From Thermoanaerobaculia bacterium (GTDB lineage: Bacteria > Acidobacteriota > Thermoanaerobaculia > Thermoanaerobaculales > Sulfomarinibacteraceae), in assembly GCA_027061805.1 (NCBI GenBank), contig JAMOWA010000034.1, positions 1 to 45,601 of the forward strand: DNA of 45,601 nucleotides. The letters run 5' to 3'. Position 1 is the stretch's first letter. Every line of letters begins with the position of its first letter. The notes beneath the pieces are model-generated. The model searched no databases, had not been told where the DNA came from, and worked only from the letters and a program-made list of their open reading frames with translations. The position numbers and the translations under genes are program-made. This document shows positions 1 to 7,985 of the stretch, piece by piece.

Positions 1-74
1 CCGCCGCCGACCACCGCCGCCGACCACCGCCGCCGACCACCGCCGCCGACCACCGCCGCCGACCACCGCCGCCG
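1..74. repeat. 13-bp tandem repeat, about 5.7 units
   Basis: The unit CCGCCGCCGACCA is repeated five times without error, followed by a partial sixth copy that ends at the terminator poly-A (T on the minus strand). The array starts at or before the window edge, so its full length is unknown. A similar GCCGCCGACCACCG stretch recurs near 2430 inside the first repeat island. No coding role is evident. Confidence 0.9.
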
Positions 75-103
75 AAAAAAACGCCCGGCCTTCCGGCCGG
101 GCG
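75..103 (-). terminator. Rho-independent terminator of sucCD
   Basis: On the minus strand a perfect 9-bp stem CGCCCGGCC / GGCCGGGCG with a GGAA tetraloop is followed at once by seven T residues. It lies 26 bases after the sucD stop codon, as expected for an intrinsic terminator ending the sucC-sucD transcript. Confidence 0.92.
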
Positions 104-129
104 TGGTGTGTGTCGTCCGGAGACCGCCG

Positions 130-1014
<885 letters not shown>

Positions 1015-1023
1015 GACGCCCCC

Positions 1024-2187
1024 CTACTTCCCGGCCACGGCGGCCACGATCTTCTCGGCCCCGTCCGCCATGCCGTCGCCCACGATCAGGTTCAGCCCGG
1101 ACTCGGCCAGGAGCCTGCGGCCCTCGTCCACGTTGGTGCCCTCGAGCCGGACCACGAGGGGGACCTTGACGCCCACCTCCTTCGCCGCCTCGATGACGCC
1201 GCGGGCGATCATGTCGCAGCGGACGATCCCGCCGAAGATGTTGATGAGCACGCCCTCCACGTTGGGGTCGGAGAGCAGGATGCGGAAGGCAGCCGCCACG
1301 CGCTCCTGGGAGGCGCCGCCGCCAACGTCCAGGAAGTTGGCCGGCTCGCCGCCGTAGAACTTGATGATGTCCATGGTGGCCATGGCAAGGCCCGCGCCGT
1401 TGACCATGCAGCCGATGTTGCCGTCGAGCTTGATGTAGTTGAGGTCGTACCTGGACGCCTCCACCTCCAGGGGCTCCTCCTCGTCCAGGTCGCGGAGCTC
1501 CAGGATGTCCTTGTGGCGGAACATGGCGTTGTCGTCGAAGTTCATCTTGGCGTCCAGCGCGATCACCCGCCCGTCGGTGGTGGTCACCAGCGGGTTGATC
1601 TCGGCCAGGGACGCGTCGGTGTCGGCGTAGGCCTTCGCCAGCAGGGTCATGAACTTCACCCCGGCCTTGAAGGCGTCGCCCTCGAGCCCGAGCCCGAAGG
1701 CCAGCTTGCGGGCCATGAAGGGCATGAGGCCCACGTCGGGGTCGAAGGGGGCCTTGAGGATGGCGTCGGGGTTCTCCGCGGCCACCTCCTCGATCTCCAT
1801 GCCGCCGAACTTCGAGGCCATCATCACGGGGTAGCCCTGGGAGCGGTCAAGAACGATGCCCAGGTAGAGCTCCCGGTCGATGGGGAGCGCCTCCTCGACG
1901 TACACCTTCCGGACGAGCTTGCCCTCGGCGCCGGTCTGCTTCGTGATCAGCCGCATGCCGAGGATCTGTCGCGCGGCCTCCACGGCCTCGTCGGGGTTGG
2001 ACACGAGCCTGACGCCGCCCGCCTTGCCGCGGCCGCCGGCGTGGACCTGCGCCTTGACCACCACACGCCCGCCCAGCTCCTGGGCGGCGGCCCTGGCAGC
2101 CTCCGGCTCGGTGACCAGGATGCCGCGGGGGATGGCCACCCCGTAGCGGGCCAGGATCTCCTTGGCCTGGTATTCGTGGACCTTCAT
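1024..2187 (-). CDS. sucC: Succinyl-CoA ligase, beta subunit
   Basis: Encodes 387 residues beginning [17 protein letters not shown], the canonical N-terminus. An upstream in-frame ATG would add 12 residues, but AAGGAGGC sits just before the MKVHEYQ codon, so that start is chosen. An N-terminal ATP-grasp domain ([14 protein letters not shown] near residue 45) is followed by the C-terminal domain with [10 protein letters not shown] and GTNVDEG that contacts the alpha subunit. The beta subunit binds nucleotide and the succinate/CoA site for the TCA-cycle step. It is the first gene of the sucCD operon, with a -35/-10 promoter about 50 bases upstream. Confidence 0.97.
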   Translation of the reverse strand: MKVHEYQAKEILARYGVAIPRGILVTEPEAARAAAQELGGRVVVKAQVHAGGRGKAGGVRLVSNPDEAVEAARQILGMRLITKQTGAEGKLVRKVYVEEALPIDRELYLGIVLDRSQGYPVMMASKFGGMEIEEVAAENPDAILKAPFDPDVGLMPFMARKLAFGLGLEGDAFKAGVKFMTLLAKAYADTDASLAEINPLVTTTDGRVIALDAKMNFDDNAMFRHKDILELRDLDEEEPLEVEASRYDLNYIKLDGNIGCMVNGAGLAMATMDIIKFYGGEPANFLDVGGGASQERVAAAFRILLSDPNVEGVLINIFGGIVRCDMIARGVIEAAKEVGVKVPLVVRLEGTNVDEGRRLLAESGLNLIVGDGMADGAEKIVAAVAGK

Positions 2188-2235
2188 GATGCCTCCTTGA
2201 CGTTGGACCCCCGCCGCGGGCACGGGAGTGCCGGT

Positions 2236-2264
2236 ATTGTGTACCTTCCCGAATCCTGTGTAAA
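2236..2264 (-). promoter_or_regulatory. Sigma-70-type promoter of sucCD
   Basis: Reading the minus strand, TTTACA (2264-2259) is followed after exactly 17 bases by CACAAT (2241-2236). The predicted start of transcription is near 2229, giving a leader of about 40 bases before the sucC start with its AAGGAGG site. Confidence 0.75.
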
Positions 2265-2323
2265 GAGAACCGGTTGGTCAGACGTTCAGGGGGGGGGAGT
2301 GCGGGGGTGCGGCACCCGGCCGC

Positions 2324-2405
2324 CCGCCCGTGCGAGGTGCGACGGTCGACTGCCCGGCCGGGGGAGCAGGGGAGCTGGGGCAGGGGTGCAGGGGCGAGAG
2401 GGAGA
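2324..2405 (+). repeat. Direct repeat flanking the first four-helix-bundle island, copy A
   Basis: Positions 2324-2381 match 3299-3356 with a single mismatch in 58 bases (T at 2346, G at 3321). The match resumes after a 14-base insertion present only here and runs on through CGAGAGGGAGAA. The two copies are 975 bases apart and bracket the four-helix-bundle gene at 2705-3055. This is the outer end of the first repeat island, which begins shortly after the sucC promoter. Confidence 0.8.
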
Positions 2406-2504
2406 ACCCCGTCCCGGTTCGCCGCTGGCCGCCGCCGACCACCGCACCCCGCCGCCGTTCACCGCCGCCGCTCCCCGCCACGGCCCACCCGGTCCCGGCC
2501 GCCG

Positions 2505-2690
2505 GAACCGGGGACACGGACGCGGACAGGGTCAGGGACGGGGCCAGGGTCAGGGACACCGACACCCAGCCGGTCATGGACACCGGTGCGGCCGCGGACA
2601 GGGTCAGGGGCAGGGTCACCGACACGGACACAGCCACGGTCGGGGTCACGGACCGGGTCGGGGCCAACGCCGGCGACGGGGTCCATGCCC
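2505..2690. repeat. Degenerate hexamer array 1 (GGNCNN-like)
   Basis: Low-complexity run built from six-base words such as GGGTCA, GGACAC, GGTCAC and GGACGC. It has almost no stop codons in several frames, which creates long spurious ORFs with Gly-His, Arg-Gly or Asp-Thr patterns. It lies immediately 3' of the four-helix-bundle gene (2705-3055, minus strand). The same kind of array recurs at 3398-3660, 44614-44925 and 45455-45601, always next to the same gene family. Confidence 0.8.
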
Positions 2691-2704
2691 GGGCCCACCC
2701 CCCG

Positions 2705-3055
2705 TCACCCCCTCTGGATCATCCGCCAGAGCATAGCGCGGACGTCATCGAGAAGAGCGAGGGCGCGCCGGGTGCGGGCCGGGTCCACGGAGCAGGATGC
2801 CAGGAGGAGCCGGAGATGGATGTCCAGCTCCTTGGCAGAGCCGTAGGCCACACGCCAGTGGTAGGCCCGATCCCTCCCGGAGCGCCCATCCCCTTCGGCG
2901 ATGTTGGCGGGAACCGACGCGGCGGCCCGGACCACCTGGTCGGCCAGTGGCCGTAGCGGCGCCTTCACCGTGGCGGCGAGTGCGATGGCGATCCCGGCAG
3001 CCTCGAGCGCCTTGGCCAGGGCCGGGGGTCGTGACTGGTGGAGCGCGTGGGGCAT
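2705..3055 (-). CDS. Four-helix-bundle protein, 23S rRNA IVP / S23-Avd family, copy 1
   Basis: A 116-residue all-helical protein. The central block LADQVVRAAASVPANIAEG followed by GRSGRD, YHWRVAYGSAKELD and a C-terminal LLDDVRAMLWRMI is the hallmark of the IVP/S23 family. These small basic four-helix bundles were first seen in spirochaete 23S rRNA insertions and are related to the Avd accessory protein of diversity-generating retroelements. The molecular role of most members is unknown. The ATG at 3055 is chosen because GGGAGGAAACC precedes it; an upstream ATG seven codons earlier (MNEREET) is also conserved in copy 2. About 16 of 116 residues differ from copy 2 (44923-45273). The gene sits inside a repeat island with no other gene. 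Confidence 0.88.
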   Translation of the reverse strand: MPHALHQSRPPALAKALEAAGIAIALAATVKAPLRPLADQVVRAAASVPANIAEGDGRSGRDRAYHWRVAYGSAKELDIHLRLLLASCSVDPARTRRALALLDDVRAMLWRMIQRG

Positions 3056-3206
3056 GGTTTCCTCCCGTTCGTTCATGGATCCCCGAAAGCCCCCGGGCCG
3101 CACGGCGTCAGGGGTCGCGCAGCGACCGGCCGCAGGCCGGCGTGCCCTTGACGCCGGGCGGGTCCGGGGGCCATGTCCCCACTCCAGGAACGAACGGGAG
3201 GAAACC
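3056..3206 (-). promoter_or_regulatory. Structured leader of four-helix-bundle gene copy 1: SD-containing inverted repeat enclosing two hairpins
   Basis: Positions 3056-3074 and 3188-3206 are a perfect 19-bp inverted repeat. On the minus-strand RNA the gene-proximal arm is GAACGAACGGGAGGAAACC, which contains the Shine-Dalgarno site directly before the start codon. The distal arm is its exact complement, with UUUCCUCCC. Between the arms lie two adjacent 6-bp hairpins with GCA loops: 3113-3127 (GGTCGC/GCGACC) and 3126-3140 (CCGGCC/GGCCGG), sharing two bases. The same arrangement precedes copy 2 (45274-45424). Pairing of the arms would hide the ribosome-binding site; that regulatory reading is an inference. 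Confidence 0.7.
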
Positions 3207-3298
3207 CGCCTCGCGCGGAGACGGGAGCGGCCCTGGTTCTGACCGGGCCAGGGACAGGGTCACGGACAGGCGAGCAGAGGAGTGCGACGCCCGCCCAC

Positions 3299-3366
3299 CC
3301 GCCCGTGCGAGGTGCGACGGGCGACTGCCCGGCCGGGGGAGCAGGGGAGCTGGGGCGAGAGGGAGA
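3299..3366 (+). repeat. Direct repeat flanking the first four-helix-bundle island, copy B
   Basis: Partner of 2324-2405: 57 of the first 58 bases are identical, then the 14-base insertion is absent and CGAGAGGGAGAA follows directly. Downstream, GCCGCCGGAACCGGGGACA is also shared with the sequence before hexamer array 1. The whole left part of the island therefore looks duplicated, without a second copy of the gene. Confidence 0.8.
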
Positions 3367-3397
3367 AGGGCGCGTCCGTACGCTGCCGCCGGAACCG

Positions 3398-3660
3398 GGG
3401 ACAGGGACACGGCCGCGGACAGGGACGGGGCCAGGGACGGGGTCAGGGTCAGGGACACGGTCACGGTCGCGTTCACCGGCACTCACCCGGTCACGGACAC
3501 GGACACGGACGCGGTCAGGGTCGGGGTCAGGGTCGGGGTCAGGGACGGGGTAACGGTCGGGGACACGGTCACGGTCGCGTTCACCGACACTCACCCGGTC
3601 ACGGACGCGGACACGGTCACGGTCACGGACGCGGTCAGGGTCGGCGACGGGGTCCATGGC
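3398..3660. repeat. Degenerate hexamer array 2 with telomere-like GGGTCR runs
   Basis: Long array of six-base words (GGACAG, GGGTCA, GGTCGG, GGACAC, GGTCAC, GTTCACC). The stretch 3521-3553 has repeated G3-G4 runs separated by two to three bases, giving plausible G-quadruplex potential on the plus strand. An internal subrepeat, GGTCACGGTCGCGTTCACC followed by GGCACT or GACACTCACCCGGTCACGGAC, occurs twice (near 3459 and 3567). No gene is present; ORFs through it are compositional artefacts. Confidence 0.8.
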
Positions 3661-3944
3661 CGGGCCCTTCTCCGGGATCCGGCGGCCGGGTCCGTGCTCT
3701 CGCACGGCCCCGCCGTCCTCCTCCGGCGAGGCCGGGCGGTGAGGTTGCCGGAAGGGGCTCCGGCCTCGCCGGAGTGCGGGCGGGCCGCCTCCCTCGATGG
3801 CGGGCCGCTTCTCCGGGTGTTCTTCCCGTGCGGAGCCCGGTACGGCGTTTCCCTCGTGTTCCGATCTGGATGGCGTCACGGGAAACGCCGTACCCGGCAC
3901 GCGCCGCCGAGCGCGACCTTTTCCGGGTGGGTGGGGGTAGCACG
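3661..3944. other. Non-coding stretch with a 14-bp inverted repeat
   Basis: No convincing gene. Positions 3840-3853 (GTACGGCGTTTCCC) and 3880-3893 are a perfect 14-bp inverted repeat with a 26-base spacer, and both outer sides carry CCCGG. The segment beginning CCCTTCTCCGGGATCC near 3664 resembles the segment near 15962 next to another heptamer-ended repeat, indicating shared ancestry of the two islands. Confidence 0.6.
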
Positions 3945-4100
3945 AACACGGGCAGGGACAGGGTCACACGGACGGGCACACCAGGCCGACCGCTCCACCC
4001 GGTGAAGAAGCGAAGACAACAGGTGATCTCCGCTTCAGCTGGGAGTGCCTCTTTCGTTTCACGTTTCACCTTTCACGTTTCACGAACGGGCGGGTGGGTG
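3945..4100 (-). repeat. Heptamer-ended dispersed repeat, copy 1
   Basis: Read on the minus strand, this has a C-rich outer flank (CCACCCACCCGCCC), then GTTC and four heptamers of the type GTGAAAC (one GTGAAAG). These are followed by GAAAGAGGCACTCCCAGCTGAAG and a region ending in hexamer words (GTGTGACCCTGTCCC). It matches 7815-7985 over about 150 bases, including ACACGGACGGGCACACCAGG, and more distantly 15850-15960. It is the right-hand end of the first four-helix-bundle island. Positions 4101-4305 after it hold no recognisable feature beyond C/G-rich repeats. Confidence 0.82.
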
Positions 4101-4305
4101 GCCGTCGCACGGGTGGGCGGGAGGCCGGCGCACCTCGCACGGCCGGCCGGGTGCCGCACGATCCTCGCCGGGGAGGTCGGCTTCACCCCTCACCTCTTCA
4201 CTCTTCACTCCCCGGCCGCCCTCCCGCTTGCCCGCCGGGCCGCGCCCCTGGTACGGTCGAGGGAGCCACACGGCAACAGGGCCCGGGCGGGCCCGGGAGG
4301 CGAGC

Positions 4306-5133
4306 ATGACGGCGTTCTTCGACACGGCGGGGGAGCCGCGGAGGGTCACCCACGGGTGCGCCACCTTCGAGCTGCCCATCCTCTACTTCCGGGACGACCT
4401 GTTCCTGCTCTTCTACACGGTGAACGCGGAGCGGGCCAGGGCGGCCATGCCCTCGGAGAACCTGCACCCGGTGGTGCTCCCCGGGGGGCGGGCGCTCCTG
4501 GCGGTGGGGGCCTTCAACTACATCGACACCTCCATCGGTCCCTACGGCGAGGTGGCGGTGGTGCTGCCGGCGGTGCACGGGCGGAAGCCGCTGTGCGGGG
4601 TAATGCCCGCGCTCAAGGAGGGAGACTACCCGGACTTCGGCCTGGTGGTGCTCCACCTGCCCGTGACGCGGCAGGTGGCCCGGGACGCGGGACGCGGCGT
4701 GTGGGGCTACACCAAGTTCGTGGCGGACATGGATTTCGCCATCACACCGGAGCACCTGGAGTGCGCGATGGAGGAGGATGGGAGGCACATCCTCACCATG
4801 CGGGTCCCCCGTCGCGGGATCTTCCGGAAGGACCGCCGGCCTCTGGTGACCTACTCGGTGAAGGAGGGACGGCTGATGCGTACGGTGATTCCCGCCACGG
4901 GTTCCTTCCGCATGGCGCTCAGGCCCTCCGACGCGGTGCTCGAGCTGGGCGACCACCCCCTGGCGGACACCATCCGCGAGCTGGAGCCCTCGCCGCGGCC
5001 GCTGCTGAGCCGCTACTACGTGGAGCGCGCGGCCATCCTGCCCGAGGGCGAGGTGATCGAGGAGGGGGTGCGCCCGCTGGAGGGCCACCGGGGCCGGGAC
5101 GGCGACGGCCGCCACGAGGTGCGGTACCGGTGA
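4306..5133 (+). CDS. Acetoacetate decarboxylase family protein
   Basis: Encodes 275 residues from an ATG preceded by GGGAGGCG; a longer frame upstream runs through repeat DNA and is rejected. The fold signature is GVWGYTKFVADMDF near residue 140, matching the EVWG-x-x-K segment where acetoacetate decarboxylases form a Schiff base on lysine. In the classical decarboxylase two lysines are adjacent (PKK), whereas here the sequence is T-K-F, so the partner that lowers the catalytic pKa is missing. The reaction may therefore differ (decarboxylase, aldolase-dehydratase or cyclase chemistry are all known in the superfamily). The stop overlaps the start of the flavin-reductase-like gene by four bases (GTGA), so the two are co-translated. 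Confidence 0.82.
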   Translation: MTAFFDTAGEPRRVTHGCATFELPILYFRDDLFLLFYTVNAERARAAMPSENLHPVVLPGGRALLAVGAFNYIDTSIGPYGEVAVVLPAVHGRKPLCGVMPALKEGDYPDFGLVVLHLPVTRQVARDAGRGVWGYTKFVADMDFAITPEHLECAMEEDGRHILTMRVPRRGIFRKDRRPLVTYSVKEGRLMRTVIPATGSFRMALRPSDAVLELGDHPLADTIRELEPSPRPLLSRYYVERAAILPEGEVIEEGVRPLEGHRGRDGDGRHEVRYR

Positions 5134-5603
5134 GCGGGGAGGACCCCGGCCGGGAGCTGCTTCGCCTCGTTCCCCACGGGCTCTACCTGGTGGGGGTCGC
5201 GGCCGGGGAGGAGCGGTACCTCTACACGGCCTCGTGGCTGACCCAGGCCTCCTTCGAGCCACGGCTGATCGTCACGGCCGTGCGCCGCGAGCACCGGGGG
5301 CACCGGCTCATCCGCGAGGCGGGGGCCTTTTCGGTGTGCTTTCTGGGCCGGGAGCAGCAGGAGCTGGCCCACCACGGTTTCACCGCCGGTGGCGACCGCC
5401 TTGCGGGCCTCGCCTGGAAGGCCTGCCCGGAGACCGGGGCGCCCGTGGTCCTGGATTGCCTGGGCTACCTGGGCTGCCGGGTGCGGGGCTGGCTCGAGGG
5501 TGGCGACCACGACCTGGTGCTCGCGGAGGTGGTGGCGGCGGAGCGCTTCCGGGAGGGCGAGCTGCTCACCGTGGCGGACACGCCCTGGAGCTACGCGGGG
5601 TAG
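5130..5603 (+). CDS. Flavin reductase-like FMN-binding domain protein
   Basis: Encodes 157 residues starting with GTG at 5130, overlapping the previous gene by four bases. It resembles the flavin-reductase-like split-barrel family: an N-terminal strand GLYLVGVAAGEERYLYTASWLTQ, then a central FSVCFLGREQQELA and WKACPETGAPVVLDCLGYLGCRV. That domain binds FMN and typically reduces flavin with NAD(P)H or serves as an electron-transfer partner. The tight coupling suggests it acts with the acetoacetate-decarboxylase-like protein, but no pathway can be named. The stop lies 27 bases before a terminal-inverted-repeat element. Confidence 0.82.
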   Translation: MSGEDPGRELLRLVPHGLYLVGVAAGEERYLYTASWLTQASFEPRLIVTAVRREHRGHRLIREAGAFSVCFLGREQQELAHHGFTAGGDRLAGLAWKACPETGAPVVLDCLGYLGCRVRGWLEGGDHDLVLAEVVAAERFREGELLTVADTPWSYAG

Positions 5604-5616
5604 AGCATCCCCCGCC

Positions 5617-5860
5617 CGCCCGCCCGCCCGTTCGTGAAACGTGAAAGGTGAGCCTGTTGCAAGAGTCCTGGATCGAGGTGGATTCCTGCGGTATCGGCCC
5701 CCACCCACCCGGGAGAATGAACCACGGATTCCACGGATCTATCGGATTACGAAGAAGATAGAAAAATTCTGGATTTACGTTCGATTTCAAGCCAAGCCGA
5801 AAGGCATGACCCTCAGAGAGTCTTGCAAGCGGCTCACGTTTCACGAACAGGTGGGTGGCG
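5617..5860. mobile_element. MITE-like element with heptamer terminal inverted repeats
   Basis: The left end 5630-5667 reads GTTCGTGAAAC, GTGAAAG, GTGAGCC, TGTTGCAAGAGTC. The right end, 5848 back to 5818, reads GTTCGTGAAAC, GTGAGCC, GCTTGCAAGACTC. The arms are inverted and nearly identical apart from one extra heptamer on the left. Outside each arm is the C-rich flank seen at other copies (5612-5629 and 5849-5860). The 150-base interior is clearly AT-richer than its surroundings and contains ACCACGGATTCCACGGAT. It has no gene of its own and no transposase, so it would be non-autonomous. Confidence 0.75.
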
Positions 5861-5907
5861 CGCGGAGGGGCACAGGGTTCTCTCCCAACCGCTGCCGCTG
5901 TGCACGA

Positions 5908-7623
5908 TCACCTGGGCCGGGTGGAGAAGACCGTCAGCTCGCCGGCGTAGACGGTGAAGGGCCGGGTCTCGGCGGCGATCCGGCCGGCGGTGTCCCGCCA
6001 GCGGTAGCGGTACCGCCCCTCGGGAAGCCGGACCAGGAGGCAGCCCGCCTCCGGGGCCCCGCAGAGCCCTCCCCGTCCCGGACTCAGGAAGAGGTCCCCC
6101 ATCTCCACGCCATCGAGCACCGGACTCCCCCTCAGCTCCCACCCGTCGTCCCGGCCCCGGCGGACTCCCGGCGCCACGGCCAGGCCCGCCGGAGTGGCCT
6201 CCAGGCACTCCAGCTCCCCCTCGTCTTCGGCTCCCACCTCCGCGAAGGCCACGGACAGGTCCCGGTCCGCCGGCAGGGCGAGGATCCCGAGCTCTCCCGG
6301 CGGGAGGTTCTCGAAGACGAAGCCACCCTCCCCGTCGGTGGTGGTCCTCAGACTGAAGCCCTGGTGGCGGACGGGCCGGAGGGCCACCACGGCACCCCCG
6401 GGGGAGTATCCTTCCGGAACCCGGAGGCACCCCGACAGGCTCCGACCGGGGTGGAGGACCAGCGGCGCCATGGTGCCCGCTGGAGGTGCCGTCACGACCC
6501 CCGTCACCCCCACGGTCCCGTGGCGGGCGAGGACCGTCAGGGGCCGGTCCCCCGGTACGGGGCACCGCCATGAGCCGTCCTCCCGCGCCTGCGCCGTGCA
6601 GCCCACGCTCCTGCCCGCGTCCGAGACGTGCACCGTGGCCCCGGGAACGGGCGACCCCGCCGGATCCACCACCATACCCTCGAGCCAGGCGGTTTCCATC
6701 TCGAGCTCCACGGGCTCCTCATCCTCCCCGTCTCCCGGATCCACCACGCCCACCGGAAGTGCCGCGGTCCAGCCCTCGCCCGCGAGGTCCACCGTCACCA
6801 GCTGGGGCCGGGCCGCGGCCACCTCCGCCCGGAAGGCCACGGTCTCCCCATCGGGACCCGCCGGCTGGATCCTGGCCATGACGGCACCTGCATATCCCGG
6901 TTCGTGCAGGACCACCCCGGTGAGCTCCCCGACCCCTGGATGAGGGCCCCGGATCGTCCCCCGGAGGAGAACCGTTCCCACGGGCAGATCGAAGCGGTCG
7001 AAGCTCCCGGGTGCCACCACGGCCAGGGCCGGCAGCCCCACGCTCCCGCCCCGGGAATCCCACAGCTCGAAGGCGTACACTCCCGCTCCCAGGTCCTCCC
7101 AGCGGAGGACCCCGTCCGGCCCTGGATGCCGCCGCCACAGCCGTGCCGCGGCCGGACCGTCCCCCAGGGGCCGGAAGCCCTCTCCCGGAACCCACACACG
7201 GGGTTCACCGGTCCAGCGGGTGGCTTCCTCCGCCCTCGGCGTCTCGAGCGCCAGCTCCACGGTGCCCGCGGGCTCCAGCGCGATGGTGAGCGGGCCGGGA
7301 CCGCCGTCCGCAGCCGCCGGGACCTCCACCAGCGCCGTGGCCATCCGCGGCGCGCGGACCACCAGCACGGCACCAGCTTCCCAGGGAAGGTCGAGACCGA
7401 AGCGCCCGTCCTCCCCCGTCCGGGCCACCACGCCCTCCGGCTCCAGGAGAGCCACCGTGGCGCCCTCCACAGGCGCTCCCGATGCGGCCTCCACCACCCT
7501 CCCGCGGACCACCTGCCGGTCCATCCCTGTGTCCGGTGCAACCTGGAACCCTCGGGTCTCAACCACCAGGACCGAGAACTGCACCAGGCAACCCAGGAAA
7601 ACCATCGACGAAATGCGCCTCAC
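5908..7623 (-). CDS. Secreted protein with repeated carboxypeptidase-regulatory-like domains
   Basis: Encodes 571 residues from GTG at 7623 preceded by AAGGAG. The N-terminus MRRISSMVFLGCLVQFSVLVV is a signal peptide. Three beta-sandwich repeats of the carboxypeptidase-regulatory-like type are visible: VRGRVVEAASGAPVEGATVAL with TGEDGRFGL (about residues 40-85), LEGMVVDPAGSPVPGATVHV (about 310) and GCLRVPEGYSPGGAVVALRP with TTDGEGGFVFENLPPGEL (about 400-450). Such domains decorate extracellular enzymes and TonB-linked receptors. No enzymatic domain is recognised, so the role is unknown but extracytoplasmic. A -10-like TAGAAT lies about 30 bases upstream on the minus strand. The gene stands alone between two repeat elements. 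Confidence 0.75.
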   Translation of the reverse strand: MRRISSMVFLGCLVQFSVLVVETRGFQVAPDTGMDRQVVRGRVVEAASGAPVEGATVALLEPEGVVARTGEDGRFGLDLPWEAGAVLVVRAPRMATALVEVPAAADGGPGPLTIALEPAGTVELALETPRAEEATRWTGEPRVWVPGEGFRPLGDGPAAARLWRRHPGPDGVLRWEDLGAGVYAFELWDSRGGSVGLPALAVVAPGSFDRFDLPVGTVLLRGTIRGPHPGVGELTGVVLHEPGYAGAVMARIQPAGPDGETVAFRAEVAAARPQLVTVDLAGEGWTAALPVGVVDPGDGEDEEPVELEMETAWLEGMVVDPAGSPVPGATVHVSDAGRSVGCTAQAREDGSWRCPVPGDRPLTVLARHGTVGVTGVVTAPPAGTMAPLVLHPGRSLSGCLRVPEGYSPGGAVVALRPVRHQGFSLRTTTDGEGGFVFENLPPGELGILALPADRDLSVAFAEVGAEDEGELECLEATPAGLAVAPGVRRGRDDGWELRGSPVLDGVEMGDLFLSPGRGGLCGAPEAGCLLVRLPEGRYRYRWRDTAGRIAAETRPFTVYAGELTVFSTRPR

Positions 7624-7799
7624 CGGCCTTTCTCCTTTCCACGACCGGATTCTACACCTACCAAGGAGGAGTCCCTCCGAGCTGTGCGGGCCCCGTCGCC
7701 GACCGTAGGCTTCCGGTCGACAAATGGCCCCGGAACAATCCCGCTACCGCAGCTGCCGCTCACCGTGCACGCTGCACAGTCGCCCCCGGGCCAGGGCGA

Positions 7800-7985
7800 G
7801 GATGTACGACACGGACACGGGCAGCGACACGGACACGGGCAGGGACAGGGTCACACGGACGGGCACACCAGGCCGACCGCCCAACCCGGTGAAGAAGCAA
7901 AGACGAAGACGAACCCCACTTCAGCTGGAAGTGCCTCTTTCGTTTCACGTTTCACGTTTCACGTTTCACGAACAGACGGGTGGGC
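7800..7985 (-). repeat. Heptamer-ended dispersed repeat, copy 3, overlapping the hypF 3' end
   Basis: On the minus strand: C-rich flank CCCGCCCACCCGTCT, GTTC, four GTGAAAC heptamers, GAAAGAGGCACTTCCAGCTGAAG, then a region shared with 3945-4100 and hexamer words GTGTCCGTGTC at the far end. The terminus reaches into hypF: the last codons of hypF and its TGA come from this sequence. The rest of the 7624-7799 gap holds the upstream region of the secreted protein and no other gene that I can support. Confidence 0.82.

Noticed and set aside
4040-4090. CRISPR array suggested by regular GTTTCAC spacing
   Set aside because: Seven-base units are contiguous with no spacers and no cas genes are present; it is a simple tandem heptamer.
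2797-5603. Long plus-strand ORFs with Gly-His, Arg-Gly and Asp-Thr rich translations through the hexamer arrays
   Set aside because: All frames are open because the hexamer words contain no stops. The translations differ completely between frames and run antisense to, or out of frame with, real genes.
5641-6573. 310-codon plus-strand ORF across the MITE-like element
   Set aside because: Crosses the AT-rich element core and then runs antisense to the secreted protein; no start signal.
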